A stretch of 64,000 nt of DNA from Chryseobacterium indologenes (GCF_002025665.1 NZ_CP018786.1:1550001-1614000); one strand, 5' to 3'; positions 52,825 to 62,448 are shown, counted from the stretch's first letter. The notes: a model not told the origin generated them from the sequence alone. Program-made: numbers and translations.

Positions 52825-52832
52825 CAAAGGTA
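52825..52832 (-). promoter_or_regulatory. -7 element almost touching the helicase start
   Basis: On the minus strand TACCTTTG is followed by CAGC and then the ATG. With the usual 4-7 nt from box to transcription start, the transcript would begin at or next to the ATG (leaderless). Confidence 0.5.
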
Positions 52833-52908
52833 ATGAATTTAAGCGGGTGATGGGTGGGAGAGTTTGAGAGGGATAGGACTGTAATGTTCTTCTTTAATTC
52901 TGCGTTCC

Positions 52909-52994
52909 TGTCATACTGAATGAAGCGCAGCGAAATGAAGAATCTCATTTTGTCCCCACTAGTTATAGATGCTTCGACTCTGTTCAGCATGACA
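52909..52994. repeat. Dispersed hairpin repeat of the TGTCAT...ATGACA type
   Basis: TGTCATACTGAATGAAG at the left and CTTCGACTCTGTTCAGC, ATGACA at the right are partly inverted copies of each other. Another half (TGTCATGTTGAGCAGA) is at 53040-53055. The family is known to me from many Bacteroidota intergenic regions. Confidence 0.75.
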
Positions 52995-53151
52995 TCTCTA
53001 ATACTAACTGTTTTAAATTTAGAACGAAGCAATATCTGCTGTCATGTTGAGCAGAAACTGAAAGTTTACGAAATGCAGTTCTTGAAGCATTATTTTAATC
53101 AAAGTGTTGATTTTGAAATATATAAGTTAAATATTAGCTTGCCGAAATCTA

Positions 53152-53182
53152 TTGCTTATTTTAAATAAAATTCATATCTTTG
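53152..53182 (+). promoter_or_regulatory. Promoter of rpsA
   Basis: TTG (53152-53154), 20 nt, TATCTTTG (53175-53182): a full consensus promoter. The leader is about 115 nt, long enough for autoregulation by S1, as known in other bacteria (inference). Confidence 0.85.
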
Positions 53183-53303
53183 CACCCACTTTTGTGGCGA
53201 AAAGGTTTGAAGAGTAAATTACTTACAATTAATTACTTCCGTATTTTTTAATCCGCATTTATTCAAACCGTTAAAAAAGAAGGAATACAAATTTTATTAG
53301 AAA

Positions 53304-55094
53304 ATGTCAAAAGAGACAAATTCAGCAGAGGTTTTATTAAACCAAAACGTAGCACCAGAACAATTTGATTGGGATTCATTCGAATCAGGTCTTGATGCAG
53401 ATGCGAGAAAAGAAAAAAGCGATTTAGAAGAAATCTACAACGGATCTTTAAACAACCTTGACGATAACGACGTTTTAGTTGGTAAAGTTGTAAGATTAAC
53501 TGATAAAGAAGCTATCGTAGACATCAACTTCAAATCTGAAGGTGTTATCTCTCTAAACGAATTCCGTTACAACCAAGGCCTTAAAGTAGGTGATGAGGTA
53601 GAAGTAATGGTTGACAAGAGAGAAGACAAAACTGGTCAATTACAATTATCTCACAGAAAAGCTAGAACGCTTAAAGCTTGGGATAAAGTAAACGAACTTC
53701 ACGAAACTGGAGAAATCGTTAACGGTTTTGTTAAATCTAGAACTAAAGGTGGTATGATCGTTGACGTTCACGGAATCGAAGCATTCTTACCTGGTTCTCA
53801 AATTGACGTTAAGCCAATTAAAGATTACGATCAGTTCGTAGGAAAAACTATGGAGTTCAAAGTTGTGAAAATCAACCCTGAGTTCAAAAACGTAGTTGTA
53901 TCTCACAAAGCATTGATCGAAGCAGATATCGAAGGTCAGAAAAAAGAAATCATCGCTCAGCTTGAAAAAGGTCAGGTTCTTGAAGGAACTGTTAAGAACA
54001 TCACTTCTTACGGTGTATTCATTGACTTAGGAGGTGTTGATGGATTGATCCACATTACAGACCTTTCTTGGTCTAGAGTGAACCACCCATCTGAAATCCT
54101 AGAAGACGGACAAACTGTAAAAGTTGTAATCCTTGATTTCGATGACGAGAAAACAAGAATCCAATTAGGTATGAAGCAATTAGAAGCTCATCCTTGGGAT
54201 GCTCTTTCTGCTGACTTGAAAGTAGGTGACAAAGTAAAAGGAAAAGTAGTAGTTCTTGCTGACTATGGTGCATTCGTAGAAATCGCTCCAGGTGTTGAAG
54301 GATTAATCCACGTTTCTGAAATGTCTTGGTCTACTCACTTAAGATCTGCTGGAGATTTCGTAAAAGTAGGTGATGAAGTAGAAGCTGAAGTATTAACTTT
54401 AGATAGAGAAGAAAGAAAAATTTCTCTTGGTATCAAGCAATTGTCTAAAGATCCATGGGAAAACATTGAAGCTAAGTATCCGGTAGGATCTCAGCATGTA
54501 GGAACTGTAAGAAACTTCACTAACTTTGGTGTATTCGTAGAGTTAGAAGAAGGTATCGACGGATTAATCTACATCTCTGATCTTTCTTGGACTAAGAAAA
54601 TCAAGCACCCATCTGAGTTCTGCGCAGTAGGTGATAAATTAGACGTTGTAGTTCTTGAATTAGATATTCAGGCTAGAAGATTATCTCTAGGTCACAAGCA
54701 ATTGACTGAAAACCCATGGGATAAATTCGAAACTAAATATGCTGAAGGAACTATCCACGCTGGTAAAGCTGTAGAAGTTCACGATAAAGGAGCTTCTGTT
54801 CAATTCGAAGATGCTGAAGTAGAAGCATTCTGCCCTTCAAGATTATTAGAGAAAGAAGATGGATCTAAAATCAAAAAAGGTGAAGATGCTCAGTTCAAAG
54901 TAATCGAATTCAACAAAGAATTCAAGAGAGTAGTAGTATCTCACACAGGTATCTTCAGAGACGAAGAGAAGAAAAACGTAAAAGAATCTTCTTCTAGAAA
55001 CGTAACTTCTTCTTCTAACAACGAAGAAAGATCTACTCTTGGAGACATCGATGCATTAGCAGAGTTGAAAAGAAAAATGGAAGAAGGTAAATAA
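53304..55094 (+). CDS. rpsA: 30S ribosomal protein S1
   Basis: A 596-residue protein with six S1 (OB-fold) RNA-binding domains at about 55-120, 135-205, 222-292, 308-378, 395-465 and 480-545. The repeated pattern is G.V...T.(F/Y)G.F(V/I)....(V/I).GLIH(V/I)S(D/E)(L/M)SW. It binds mRNA upstream of the start codon and helps initiation on the ribosome. The acidic N-terminal (SFESGLDADARKEK) and the charged C-terminal tail are normal for Bacteroidota. The codons are strongly biased (AAA, GAA, TCT), as expected for a highly expressed gene. Confidence 0.97.
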   Translation: MSKETNSAEVLLNQNVAPEQFDWDSFESGLDADARKEKSDLEEIYNGSLNNLDDNDVLVGKVVRLTDKEAIVDINFKSEGVISLNEFRYNQGLKVGDEVEVMVDKREDKTGQLQLSHRKARTLKAWDKVNELHETGEIVNGFVKSRTKGGMIVDVHGIEAFLPGSQIDVKPIKDYDQFVGKTMEFKVVKINPEFKNVVVSHKALIEADIEGQKKEIIAQLEKGQVLEGTVKNITSYGVFIDLGGVDGLIHITDLSWSRVNHPSEILEDGQTVKVVILDFDDEKTRIQLGMKQLEAHPWDALSADLKVGDKVKGKVVVLADYGAFVEIAPGVEGLIHVSEMSWSTHLRSAGDFVKVGDEVEAEVLTLDREERKISLGIKQLSKDPWENIEAKYPVGSQHVGTVRNFTNFGVFVELEEGIDGLIYISDLSWTKKIKHPSEFCAVGDKLDVVVLELDIQARRLSLGHKQLTENPWDKFETKYAEGTIHAGKAVEVHDKGASVQFEDAEVEAFCPSRLLEKEDGSKIKKGEDAQFKVIEFNKEFKRVVVSHTGIFRDEEKKNVKESSSRNVTSSSNNEERSTLGDIDALAELKRKMEEGK

Positions 55095-55117
55095 TCTTTG
55101 AACCATCTATAAATATG

Positions 55118-55145
55118 AAGCCGCTCATTTGAGCGGCTTTTTTAT
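55118..55145 (+). terminator. Terminator of rpsA
   Basis: AAGCCGCTCA and GAGCGGCTT arms around TTT, then T6. Confidence 0.9.
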
Positions 55146-55474
55146 GAGTATATATTATAATCTGTATTTAAGATATTGAAAAAGAGGGTTTATTAGACAT
55201 AATTTTATAAAATAGTAAAAAAATGAACCGAGTTTATATTAGAAATTCATACTAATTATATCTATTTATGTGGCGAAATATTTGAATGAAAAGAATCAAA
55301 AAATAGAGTAAACGTATTTTGGAAGACTTGAATATATTATGTTGTTCTATAAATTGAGAATTACATAAAATAATTTTTAGGATGTGTTTTATATAGGTAT
55401 TTGTTTACGTGTTTATTTTTAATAAAAAAAATAGTAAAGTTTTGTGAATTATTTGTAGATTAGCGGCTTTAATA
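55146..55474. other. AT-rich intergenic region before the M36 peptidase
   Basis: About 330 nt with no gene. It ends with a 17-mer GTTTTGTGAATTATTTG (55439-55455) that also occurs at 22304-22320, upstream of choice-of-anchor L paralog 3. Confidence 0.45.
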
Positions 55475-58111
55475 ATGGATATGAAAAATAAAGCTCTACC
55501 CCTTTTATTTGCGGTATTTTCTGCATTTCCGACATTATTGTTCGGACAGGATAATGAAAAACTGATTAAAGATTATATTTCTCAAAATAAAATAAGGGAA
55601 TATAAAAAGTCCGATCTGAATAATATCATTGTTGATAATATAGATCCTTCAAAATCATTGAATGGTAATGTTGTTAAATTTTTACAGACTTATAAAGGTT
55701 TGCCGGTATACAGTTCTGTAGGAACAGCATTGATTAGAGATAATAAAATTATTTACTATACAGATAATTTTGTTACAGATTATACTACTTCTACTTCGGG
55801 GACAGCTGCCATTAATAAAGGGACAGCTCTTCAAAAGATTGCTGAAGATCTGAAAAACCCGGATATTGCTAACTTCACTATTCTTGAGTACCTTGAAAAG
55901 ACACCAAAGAAAGCTACATCAGCTAATCAGAGATTAGTGTATACAAATGATGAGAGTGGAAACTTACGTTTGGCCTACGAATATACTTTAATGGAGCCAA
56001 AATCTCCTAATTACTGGAATATTTTAGTAGACGCCAACAATGGAAATATCCTGTTGAAAAACAACCTGACACTATCATGTAATTTCCATCATGATGCTTA
56101 TGGTTCAGAAGTAGGTGAGAGCCATGCTGATCATTTTGAAAATACATTAGTTGGGCCTCAAAATAGTGTAGCACAAAATAATAATATTCCATTGCTTTTA
56201 CCGGATAACGCATCCTATAATGTATTTCCATTACCTATTGAAGCACCTACTTTTGGTTCAAGATCAATCATAAACAATCCGTGGATTCTGAGTGCTTCTC
56301 CTGAAGGATGGCATTCTGACGGAACAAACCATTATACTGTTACAAGAGGAAATAATGTTTTTGCCTATGAAGATGCAGATGGTACCGCTTTAACAGCACC
56401 TGATTATCTTACAGGGGCTCCGGCAGAGGGTGGAGCAACAAGAAATTTTGATTTTCCTTTTAATATCAATGAAACTCCATTAAACAACAGAAATGCTGCT
56501 ATAACAAATTTGTTTTATCTGAATAACAGAATTCATGATGTTTTCTACAAATTCGGATTTACAGAAACCGGAAGAAACTTTCAGCAGAACAATTTTGGAA
56601 ATGGAGCTGTAACAGGAGAAGATGATTCTGTATATGCAGAGGCTCAGGACGGAAGTGGATTAAATAATGCTAACTTCTCTTCACCACCAGACGGATATAA
56701 TGGTAAAATGCAGATGTACTTATGGTCTTCTGTTGGAAGAATATTTTATTATAACGCACCTACTGCTGCTGTTTCCCGTACACCAGGAGCCGGAACTGCA
56801 CAGTTTGGTAATCCGTTACCTATCAATGGAGTAACAGGAGATGTAGCACTTTCATCAGTGTTAGATGGATGTACAGCTCTGCCTGCAAGTTCATTGGTTG
56901 ATAAAATAGGATTGGTTGAAAGAGGAACATGTGCTTTTGCTATTAAAGTTAAAAACCTTCAGGATGCAGGAGCTAAAGCGGCTATTGTTTATAATAATGC
57001 AGTAAATGGTTCTACTTTGGGAAATATGGCGGGTGATGATCCGACAATTACAATCCCTTCAGTATTGATTACGAATGCAGAAGGAGAATACATTAAAACC
57101 CAGCTTGCAGCAAGTACAACAGTAAATGTTACCTTAAAAAGAAATATGACCCCTGACGGAAGTTTTGATAACGGAATCGTAACTCACGAATATGGTCATG
57201 GGATCTCAAATAGAATGACTGGTACCGGATACAATTGTCTGAATTCAGGAATTAGTAAAGAACAAATGGGAGAAGGATGGTCTGATTTCTTTGCTTTAAT
57301 GTTAACTAATAAAGCTGGAGATAATGCTACTGTAGCAAGAGGTACAGGGACTTATGCAGTAGGACAGCCAATAACAGGAGGAGGTATCAGACCTGCAAAA
57401 TATTCTACAAGTCTTGCAGTTAACGGATTTACATATGGAAATACCAACGGAATGGAATACAATAATGGATCAGCAATTGTTCCTGATGTACACTCTATTG
57501 GTTTTGTTTGGGCAACAATGTTATGGGATCTTCACTGGAAATATGTTGAAAAATATGGTTATTCTTCAGATGTATTATCCACAACTCCAAACGGAAGTAC
57601 AAAAGTATTACAGTTGGTAACGGACGCTCTGAAACTTCAAGGTTGTAATCCTAGTTTTATTGAAGGAAGAAATGCAATATTGGCTGCAGAGTTGGCAACA
57701 ACTGCAGGTGTTGACAAATGTATGATCTGGGGCGTTTTCGCAAGAAGAGGTTTAGGAATAAATGCATCAGCAGGAGTTAAAAATAACATTAATGACCAGG
57801 TTCAGGATTTTAATGTTCCGGAAGCATGTTTATTGGCTACCAATGATGTAAATGCAGATAAGAATAATAATATTTCGATCTATCCAAATCCTGCTAAGGA
57901 CGAGTTTTATATTAAGTTCCCAAGCAACACTCTTGGCAAAGTAAGTGTAGAACTTTATGACATGTCTGGTAAACTGGTTTCTTCAGAAGATAAAATCTCA
58001 CCAGATGCTAAGAAAGCAATTTCTACAAGCAATCTTGTCAACGGAACTTATATGGTTAAAATCAAAGGGCTAGGTTTCGAAGCAGCTTCGAAAGTAATGG
58101 TTAAAAAATAA
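55475..58111 (+). CDS. M36 (fungalysin-like) T9SS metallopeptidase
   Basis: An 878-residue secreted protease. Signal peptide (about 1-25, ending TLLFGQ), a fungalysin-type propeptide (about 30-180: VVKFLQTYKGLPVYSS and the PepSY-like part), then the catalytic domain with a PA domain inserted (VERGTCAFAIKVKNLQDAG). The zinc motif HEYGH is at 571-575 and the third ligand region EGWSDFFALM follows. A type A T9SS sorting domain closes it (IYPNPAKDEFYI, LYDMSGKLVSSEDK). ATG 55475 and ATG 55481 are both possible; the second gives the more usual MKNKALPL start. Probably degrades external protein. Confidence 0.92.
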   Translation: MDMKNKALPLLFAVFSAFPTLLFGQDNEKLIKDYISQNKIREYKKSDLNNIIVDNIDPSKSLNGNVVKFLQTYKGLPVYSSVGTALIRDNKIIYYTDNFVTDYTTSTSGTAAINKGTALQKIAEDLKNPDIANFTILEYLEKTPKKATSANQRLVYTNDESGNLRLAYEYTLMEPKSPNYWNILVDANNGNILLKNNLTLSCNFHHDAYGSEVGESHADHFENTLVGPQNSVAQNNNIPLLLPDNASYNVFPLPIEAPTFGSRSIINNPWILSASPEGWHSDGTNHYTVTRGNNVFAYEDADGTALTAPDYLTGAPAEGGATRNFDFPFNINETPLNNRNAAITNLFYLNNRIHDVFYKFGFTETGRNFQQNNFGNGAVTGEDDSVYAEAQDGSGLNNANFSSPPDGYNGKMQMYLWSSVGRIFYYNAPTAAVSRTPGAGTAQFGNPLPINGVTGDVALSSVLDGCTALPASSLVDKIGLVERGTCAFAIKVKNLQDAGAKAAIVYNNAVNGSTLGNMAGDDPTITIPSVLITNAEGEYIKTQLAASTTVNVTLKRNMTPDGSFDNGIVTHEYGHGISNRMTGTGYNCLNSGISKEQMGEGWSDFFALMLTNKAGDNATVARGTGTYAVGQPITGGGIRPAKYSTSLAVNGFTYGNTNGMEYNNGSAIVPDVHSIGFVWATMLWDLHWKYVEKYGYSSDVLSTTPNGSTKVLQLVTDALKLQGCNPSFIEGRNAILAAELATTAGVDKCMIWGVFARRGLGINASAGVKNNINDQVQDFNVPEACLLATNDVNADKNNNISIYPNPAKDEFYIKFPSNTLGKVSVELYDMSGKLVSSEDKISPDAKKAISTSNLVNGTYMVKIKGLGFEAASKVMVKK

Positions 58112-58132
58112 TTTATTTTTATAAACAATCTC

Positions 58133-58164
58133 AAAATCGCCACAAGCTTGCTTGTGGCGATTTT
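58133..58164 (+). terminator. Terminator after the M36 gene
   Basis: AAAATCGCCACAAG and CTTGTGGCGATTTT form a perfect 14-bp stem with a 4-nt loop. Confidence 0.9.
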
Positions 58165-58213
58165 ATTTATCTATTACCATGAGACACTTCAGAATGATTA
58201 AATTAATATGTTG

Positions 58214-58221
58214 TACCTTTG
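58214..58221 (+). promoter_or_regulatory. -7 element of the DMT transporter gene
   Basis: TACCTTTG matches TAnnTTTG. A formal start codon at 58219 would lie inside it, so the true start is ATG 58240. Confidence 0.6.
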
Positions 58222-58239
58222 CAGGCTGTTAAAAAAATT

Positions 58240-59217
58240 ATGAAGAAGAAAAATATACTAAAAGGTGTTTTATTTGTAGGGATTGGAGCTAGTATATACG
58301 GTATGTTGGCCACTTTTGTGAAAATGGCTTACCATGATGGTTTTACCACCTCAGAAGTTACTACTTCCCAATTCGTATTAGGTTTGACAGGACTTTTGAT
58401 CCTCAATTTTATTCAGACCTTAACCTCAAAACAGAAATTATCGATGCCAAGTTCTAAGGAAGTAAGAATGCTCTTGCTTGCAGGGACTTCTTTGGGAGGT
58501 ACAAGTTTATTCTATTATATTGCCGTACAATATATCAATGTTTCCATTGCTATTGTATTATTGATGCAGTCGGTATGGTTCAGTGTGGTAGTAGAGAGTA
58601 TTATTACAAAAAAACTACCCAATACAAGGAAAGTGGTCTCTGTGATTATCGTATTGTTGGGAACCGTTCTGGCAACCAATCTTATTAATATGGAAATAGA
58701 ACTGGACTGGCATGGGGTTTTCTGGGGACTGATGGCAGCAGCTTCCTATACTTTGACGATGTTCACTTCTAACACACTGGCTACTCACCTTCCGGTTTTC
58801 AGAAAGAGTATTATTATGCTGGCAGGTGGTTCTGTTGTAGTTTTTGCATTCTTATTCTTTGCCCAGATAGGGCCCATGTATTTTGATGGTTTAAAATCAT
58901 TATACCTGAATTTTACAGATAATACAGAACATATCCATTCATTTAATTATTCGATATTTCTCACGTATGGATTTGTACTGGCTCTTTTTGGAACTATTAT
59001 CCCGCCAATCTTATTCAATGTTGGGTTTCCAAATGCAGGATTGGGCCTTGGAAGTATCGTTTCATCACTGGAACTTCCGGTTTCCGTTACCATGGCTTTT
59101 GTTTTGCTGGGAGAGAAGGTATTTTTGATCCAATGGGTAGGAATCGTTCTGATTCTTTTTGCTATTGTTTTGATGAATTTACCTTCAAAAAAAGAAAAAG
59201 AAGTTTCAATGGCATAA
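58240..59217 (+). CDS. DMT (EamA) family transporter
   Basis: A 325-residue membrane protein with ten predicted helices arranged as two EamA repeats (the first ends near LGTVLATNLI, the second near VGIVLILFAIVLMNL). The pattern GTSLGGTSLFYYIAVQYI...SIAIVLLMQS fits the family. It probably exports metabolites or amino acids; substrate cannot be read from sequence. ATG 58240 is used because the longer frame from 58219 starts within the promoter. A terminator follows. Confidence 0.9.
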   Translation: MKKKNILKGVLFVGIGASIYGMLATFVKMAYHDGFTTSEVTTSQFVLGLTGLLILNFIQTLTSKQKLSMPSSKEVRMLLLAGTSLGGTSLFYYIAVQYINVSIAIVLLMQSVWFSVVVESIITKKLPNTRKVVSVIIVLLGTVLATNLINMEIELDWHGVFWGLMAAASYTLTMFTSNTLATHLPVFRKSIIMLAGGSVVVFAFLFFAQIGPMYFDGLKSLYLNFTDNTEHIHSFNYSIFLTYGFVLALFGTIIPPILFNVGFPNAGLGLGSIVSSLELPVSVTMAFVLLGEKVFLIQWVGIVLILFAIVLMNLPSKKEKEVSMA

Positions 59218-59251
59218 TTGTCTAAAAAATATTTAACTAAAAATAACAATT

Positions 59252-59280
59252 GAAACCGTTCCTTTTGGAGCGGTTTTTTT
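59252..59280 (+). terminator. Terminator after the DMT gene
   Basis: AAACCGTTCC and GGAGCGGTTT (one mismatch) around TTTT, followed by T7. Confidence 0.85.
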
Positions 59281-59307
59281 AATTTTAATCTCTAAAATAA
59301 AAGTTTC

Positions 59308-60300
59308 ATGAAACATTTCAGAAATATAATGACCGCTTTTACTTTGACGGTCTCTGGTTTTATATTTTCACAGGTAAAACCTCTGGATGCAATGCTGTCT
59401 GATTATCAATATCCTTATGAAGTACATTTTCTCAATTTCAAGTCTCAGGGTGAAAATTTGAAAATGGCTTATATGGATGTACAGCCACAAAAATCCAATG
59501 GAAAAACTATTATGCTTCTCCACGGCAAAAACTTTAACGGTGCTTATTGGGAAAGAACAGCCAAAGATCTTTCTGCTAAAGGATTCAGAGTAGTGATTCC
59601 TGATCAGATAGGATTTGGAAAGTCTTCAAAACCTCATTCATACCAGTTTTCTTTTTCGCAACTGGCAGAAAATACAAAAGCAGTTCTGGATGAATTGAAA
59701 ATAGACAAAGCCATAGTATTAGGACATTCAATGGGAGGAATGGTGGCAACCCGGTTTACATTACTATATCCTGAGAAAGTACAAAAACTGATCCTTGAAA
59801 ATCCGATCGGACTGGAAGATTATAAAACTTTTGCAGCGTATCAGACCATTGATCAGGCATATCAGTCTGAACTTAAAAATACAGCCGAAACGTATAAAAA
59901 TTATCAGCTTAAATTCTATTACGACAACAAATGGAAAGAAGAATACCAACCCTGGCTTGACTTAATTGCAGGATGGACTCTTCATAAAGATTATCCTCAG
60001 GTAGCCTGGGATGCAGCACTTACTTCGGATATGATTTACAACCAACCGGTATGTTATGAATTTAAAAATATCAAAGTTCCTACCTTGCTTATTATTGGAA
60101 CAAGAGACAGAACAGCTATAGGAAAGGACAGAGCACCTAAAGAACTTCAGCCAAAGATGGGACAATATCAGGAATTGGGAAAGAAAACCCAACGTGAAAT
60201 TGCGGGTTCAAAGCTTGTAGAGATTGAAAATGTAGGGCATCTTCCCCATATCGAAGTCTATCCTAAATTTATTGAAGCACTGTATAATTTTATCCAATAA
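59308..60300 (+). CDS. Secreted alpha/beta hydrolase
   Basis: A 330-residue hydrolase with a signal peptide (about 1-22, ending SGFIFSQ). The fold marks are MLLHGKNFNGAYW, then IPDQIGFGKSS, and the nucleophile elbow GHSMGG with the catalytic Ser; the late Asp is in IGTRDRTA and the His in ENVGHLPHIE. It is related to haloalkane dehalogenase/esterase-type proteins; the substrate is unknown. Monocistronic. Confidence 0.9.
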   Translation: MKHFRNIMTAFTLTVSGFIFSQVKPLDAMLSDYQYPYEVHFLNFKSQGENLKMAYMDVQPQKSNGKTIMLLHGKNFNGAYWERTAKDLSAKGFRVVIPDQIGFGKSSKPHSYQFSFSQLAENTKAVLDELKIDKAIVLGHSMGGMVATRFTLLYPEKVQKLILENPIGLEDYKTFAAYQTIDQAYQSELKNTAETYKNYQLKFYYDNKWKEEYQPWLDLIAGWTLHKDYPQVAWDAALTSDMIYNQPVCYEFKNIKVPTLLIIGTRDRTAIGKDRAPKELQPKMGQYQELGKKTQREIAGSKLVEIENVGHLPHIEVYPKFIEALYNFIQ

Positions 60301-60322
60301 TTTCATTGTAAACTATAAAATA

Positions 60323-60446
60323 TTTGAAACATTAAGTTTTTTGCAAGTGATTAAAAATAATAAGCTTTATAAACATTTTGCTTAATTTTTCATCTTTGAT
60401 GAAACTTAAGGATTCTTATCATCTTCATTCAACTTAATGTTTCAAA
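60323..60446. repeat. 124-bp element with 16-nt perfect terminal inverted repeats
   Basis: TTTGAAACATTAAGTT (60323-60338) is repeated exactly in inverse at 60431-60446, with AT-rich DNA between and no gene. It looks like a MITE or large hairpin repeat. It ends 1 nt from the stop of the MFS gene. Confidence 0.7.
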
Positions 60447-60447
60447 A

Positions 60448-61626
60448 TCAATTCTTTTTGTTCCCAAACAGCCATAAAGTACAAACTCCAATTCCAGAAA
60501 ACAATACACATGCAATTCCCAGGTTTTGTATCAATCCAATGGCTATCAGTCCAAGACCTATTTGTATATAATAAATCAATCCTAACAAAGCTCCTGCACT
60601 TCCTGTTTCGCTCTTATAATTCATAAGTGCTGTGCTCAGTATATTAGGGATGACAATGCTGAAAGCCATCACAATGAAGAAATAAGGAATTAAAAAGTAT
60701 ATTTCTGTACCTATCAGAATCCATACAAAAATAGAGGCGATAAATGCTATATATGTACTTACTTTAACTAAATATTTAGGCTGTATATTCCTCAATAACA
60801 AATATCTGTTAAGCTTTGCTCCCGCAAATGTACCCGTAGCCAGTATCATACTGCTGTACCCAAAGACATAAGACGAATAATGATTTTCTTTAAAGATAAA
60901 CGGAGCCAGCGAATAGTATGAAAATAACAAGACATTAAAACTCATGATCTGTAAGCAACATCTGATGATCTCCTGATCACGAAGCATCCGCTTGAGCAAA
61001 TTTCCCAAAATACTGATGCTGATTTCTTTTGGAGAATGATGGGTCTCAGATATTTTTTCTCTGGAGAGAATAAAGAATAATAGGGACAATATGCATAATG
61101 CGATAAATACACCTTGATGTCCCACAGAAGAAGCTAATATTGAACCGGTAATCATTCCGACTACAGGACTGATGGATAAGCCGATTCCGATCCAGGAAAA
61201 TACTTTACTCAGATTATCTTTGTCATAGCTGTCTCTTAAAATGGTTTGTGTTACAATAGAACCTACTGAAATTCCAAATGCAGAAATAATCCTGGATGTA
61301 AGAAGAATCATAAAATCAGAAGCAAAAACAGCAGCCAAAGTTCCGATTCCATAGGTGATGAGACCGTATTCCAATGATTTTTTCCTTCCAATCCTGTCGC
61401 ATTGAATGCCCCAGAATGCTACACCCAGCGCAAATGCTATAAAATATAAACTGATCGTTAAGGTAACTGATTCTTCATTCACTCCAAACTTCTCCTGTAC
61501 CATTGGTAAAACTGGACTGTAGATGGTTTCTACAAACTGAGGAAGCATCACAAGTAAAGTCAACAACCAGATTGGATTTGTCTTTTTCATTTTTTTCTGC
61601 AAAGTTTCCAAAAAATCCATGTACAT
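60448..61626 (-). CDS. MFS drug-resistance-type transporter (Bcr/CflA-like)
   Basis: A 392-residue protein with twelve membrane helices. MFS marks are GIQCDRIGRKKSLEYGL (the motif A loop) and ISPVVGMITG (motif C-like). The start near residue 1 (MYMDFLETLQ) is supported by a promoter whose -7 box ends 27 nt upstream; ATG at residue 3 is equally possible, and at 13 (MKKTNPIW) less so. It is divergent from an AraC regulator that shares the promoter region, so that protein probably controls it. Confidence 0.9.
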   Translation of the reverse strand: MYMDFLETLQKKMKKTNPIWLLTLLVMLPQFVETIYSPVLPMVQEKFGVNEESVTLTISLYFIAFALGVAFWGIQCDRIGRKKSLEYGLITYGIGTLAAVFASDFMILLTSRIISAFGISVGSIVTQTILRDSYDKDNLSKVFSWIGIGLSISPVVGMITGSILASSVGHQGVFIALCILSLLFFILSREKISETHHSPKEISISILGNLLKRMLRDQEIIRCCLQIMSFNVLLFSYYSLAPFIFKENHYSSYVFGYSSMILATGTFAGAKLNRYLLLRNIQPKYLVKVSTYIAFIASIFVWILIGTEIYFLIPYFFIVMAFSIVIPNILSTALMNYKSETGSAGALLGLIYYIQIGLGLIAIGLIQNLGIACVLFSGIGVCTLWLFGNKKN

Positions 61627-61653
61627 TTATAATGATATAAAAACAAAAAATAT

Positions 61654-61683
61654 CAAAAATAGGACATGGCTATACTGAAGCAA
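61654..61683 (-). promoter_or_regulatory. Promoter of the MFS transporter gene
   Basis: On the minus strand TATTTTTG (61654-61661) follows TTG (61681-61683) with a 19-nt spacer. It overlaps the start of the AraC gene, so one regulator bound here could affect both genes. Confidence 0.65.
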
Positions 61684-62448
61684 AATGAAAGCTTTAATGC
61701 AGATACTCTTCACGAAAAAGTAATTGGGATAGCTTCTGATATGGTATTGCATGATTCCGGTTTTCACTTTCATAAAACAAAGTCTCAATTGTTGTATGCG
61801 CCATCAGGCTGTATGACAGTGACTACCTCGGACAGGCAGTTGGTTCTACCGCCGTTTAGAATGCTTTGGATTCCTGCCCATGAAGTTCACCGTGTGAATT
61901 TCAGGAATATTGTCGCCTATAGATCTATCTATTTTGATGAAGATTATTCCCAAAACTATATAGAATCGGATCTGAAAGTTCTTCATGTGAATCCCTTGTT
62001 AAAGGAAATTATTGAGAGAATCTGTTTCTGGGAGTGGACGGACCTTAGTAATGATCAGGCTCATCTTTTAAATGTTTTTTGGGATGAAATGATCAAAGCT
62101 CCGGAAGAAAAACTGGAACTTAAAATGCCGAAGGACAGACGTTTTAAGAGAATTGTTGAAGAGTGGACACTACGCCAGTCTATACCTCCAATGTTGAAAG
62201 ATCTTGCAGAAATAACCGGAGCAGTGGAAAAAACGATCAGCCGTATTTTTAAAAAAGAAACCGGACTGTCTTATCAGGATTGGAGACAGCAATGGAGGTT
62301 ACAACGATCTATTGAACTTTTAGTAGAAGGTAATTCAATAGGAGAGGTGTCGCATATCCTTGACTTTTCATCAGACAGTGCTTTTATTGAGTTTTTCAAA
62401 AAACAGACAGGCTCAACACCTTTGCAATATCTTATGAAGAATGAGTAA
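61666..62448 (+). CDS. AraC family regulator, divergent from the MFS gene
   Basis: A 260-residue regulator with an N-terminal cupin (FHFHKTKSQLLYAPSG, LPPFRMLWIPAHEVHRV) and a C-terminal AraC DNA-binding part (LKDLAEITGAVEKTISRIF, EVSHILDFSSDSAFIEFF, TPLQYL). The shared 39-nt spacer with the MFS gene makes it the likely controller of that transporter and perhaps of itself. Confidence 0.9.
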   Translation: MAILKQNESFNADTLHEKVIGIASDMVLHDSGFHFHKTKSQLLYAPSGCMTVTTSDRQLVLPPFRMLWIPAHEVHRVNFRNIVAYRSIYFDEDYSQNYIESDLKVLHVNPLLKEIIERICFWEWTDLSNDQAHLLNVFWDEMIKAPEEKLELKMPKDRRFKRIVEEWTLRQSIPPMLKDLAEITGAVEKTISRIFKKETGLSYQDWRQQWRLQRSIELLVEGNSIGEVSHILDFSSDSAFIEFFKKQTGSTPLQYLMKNE

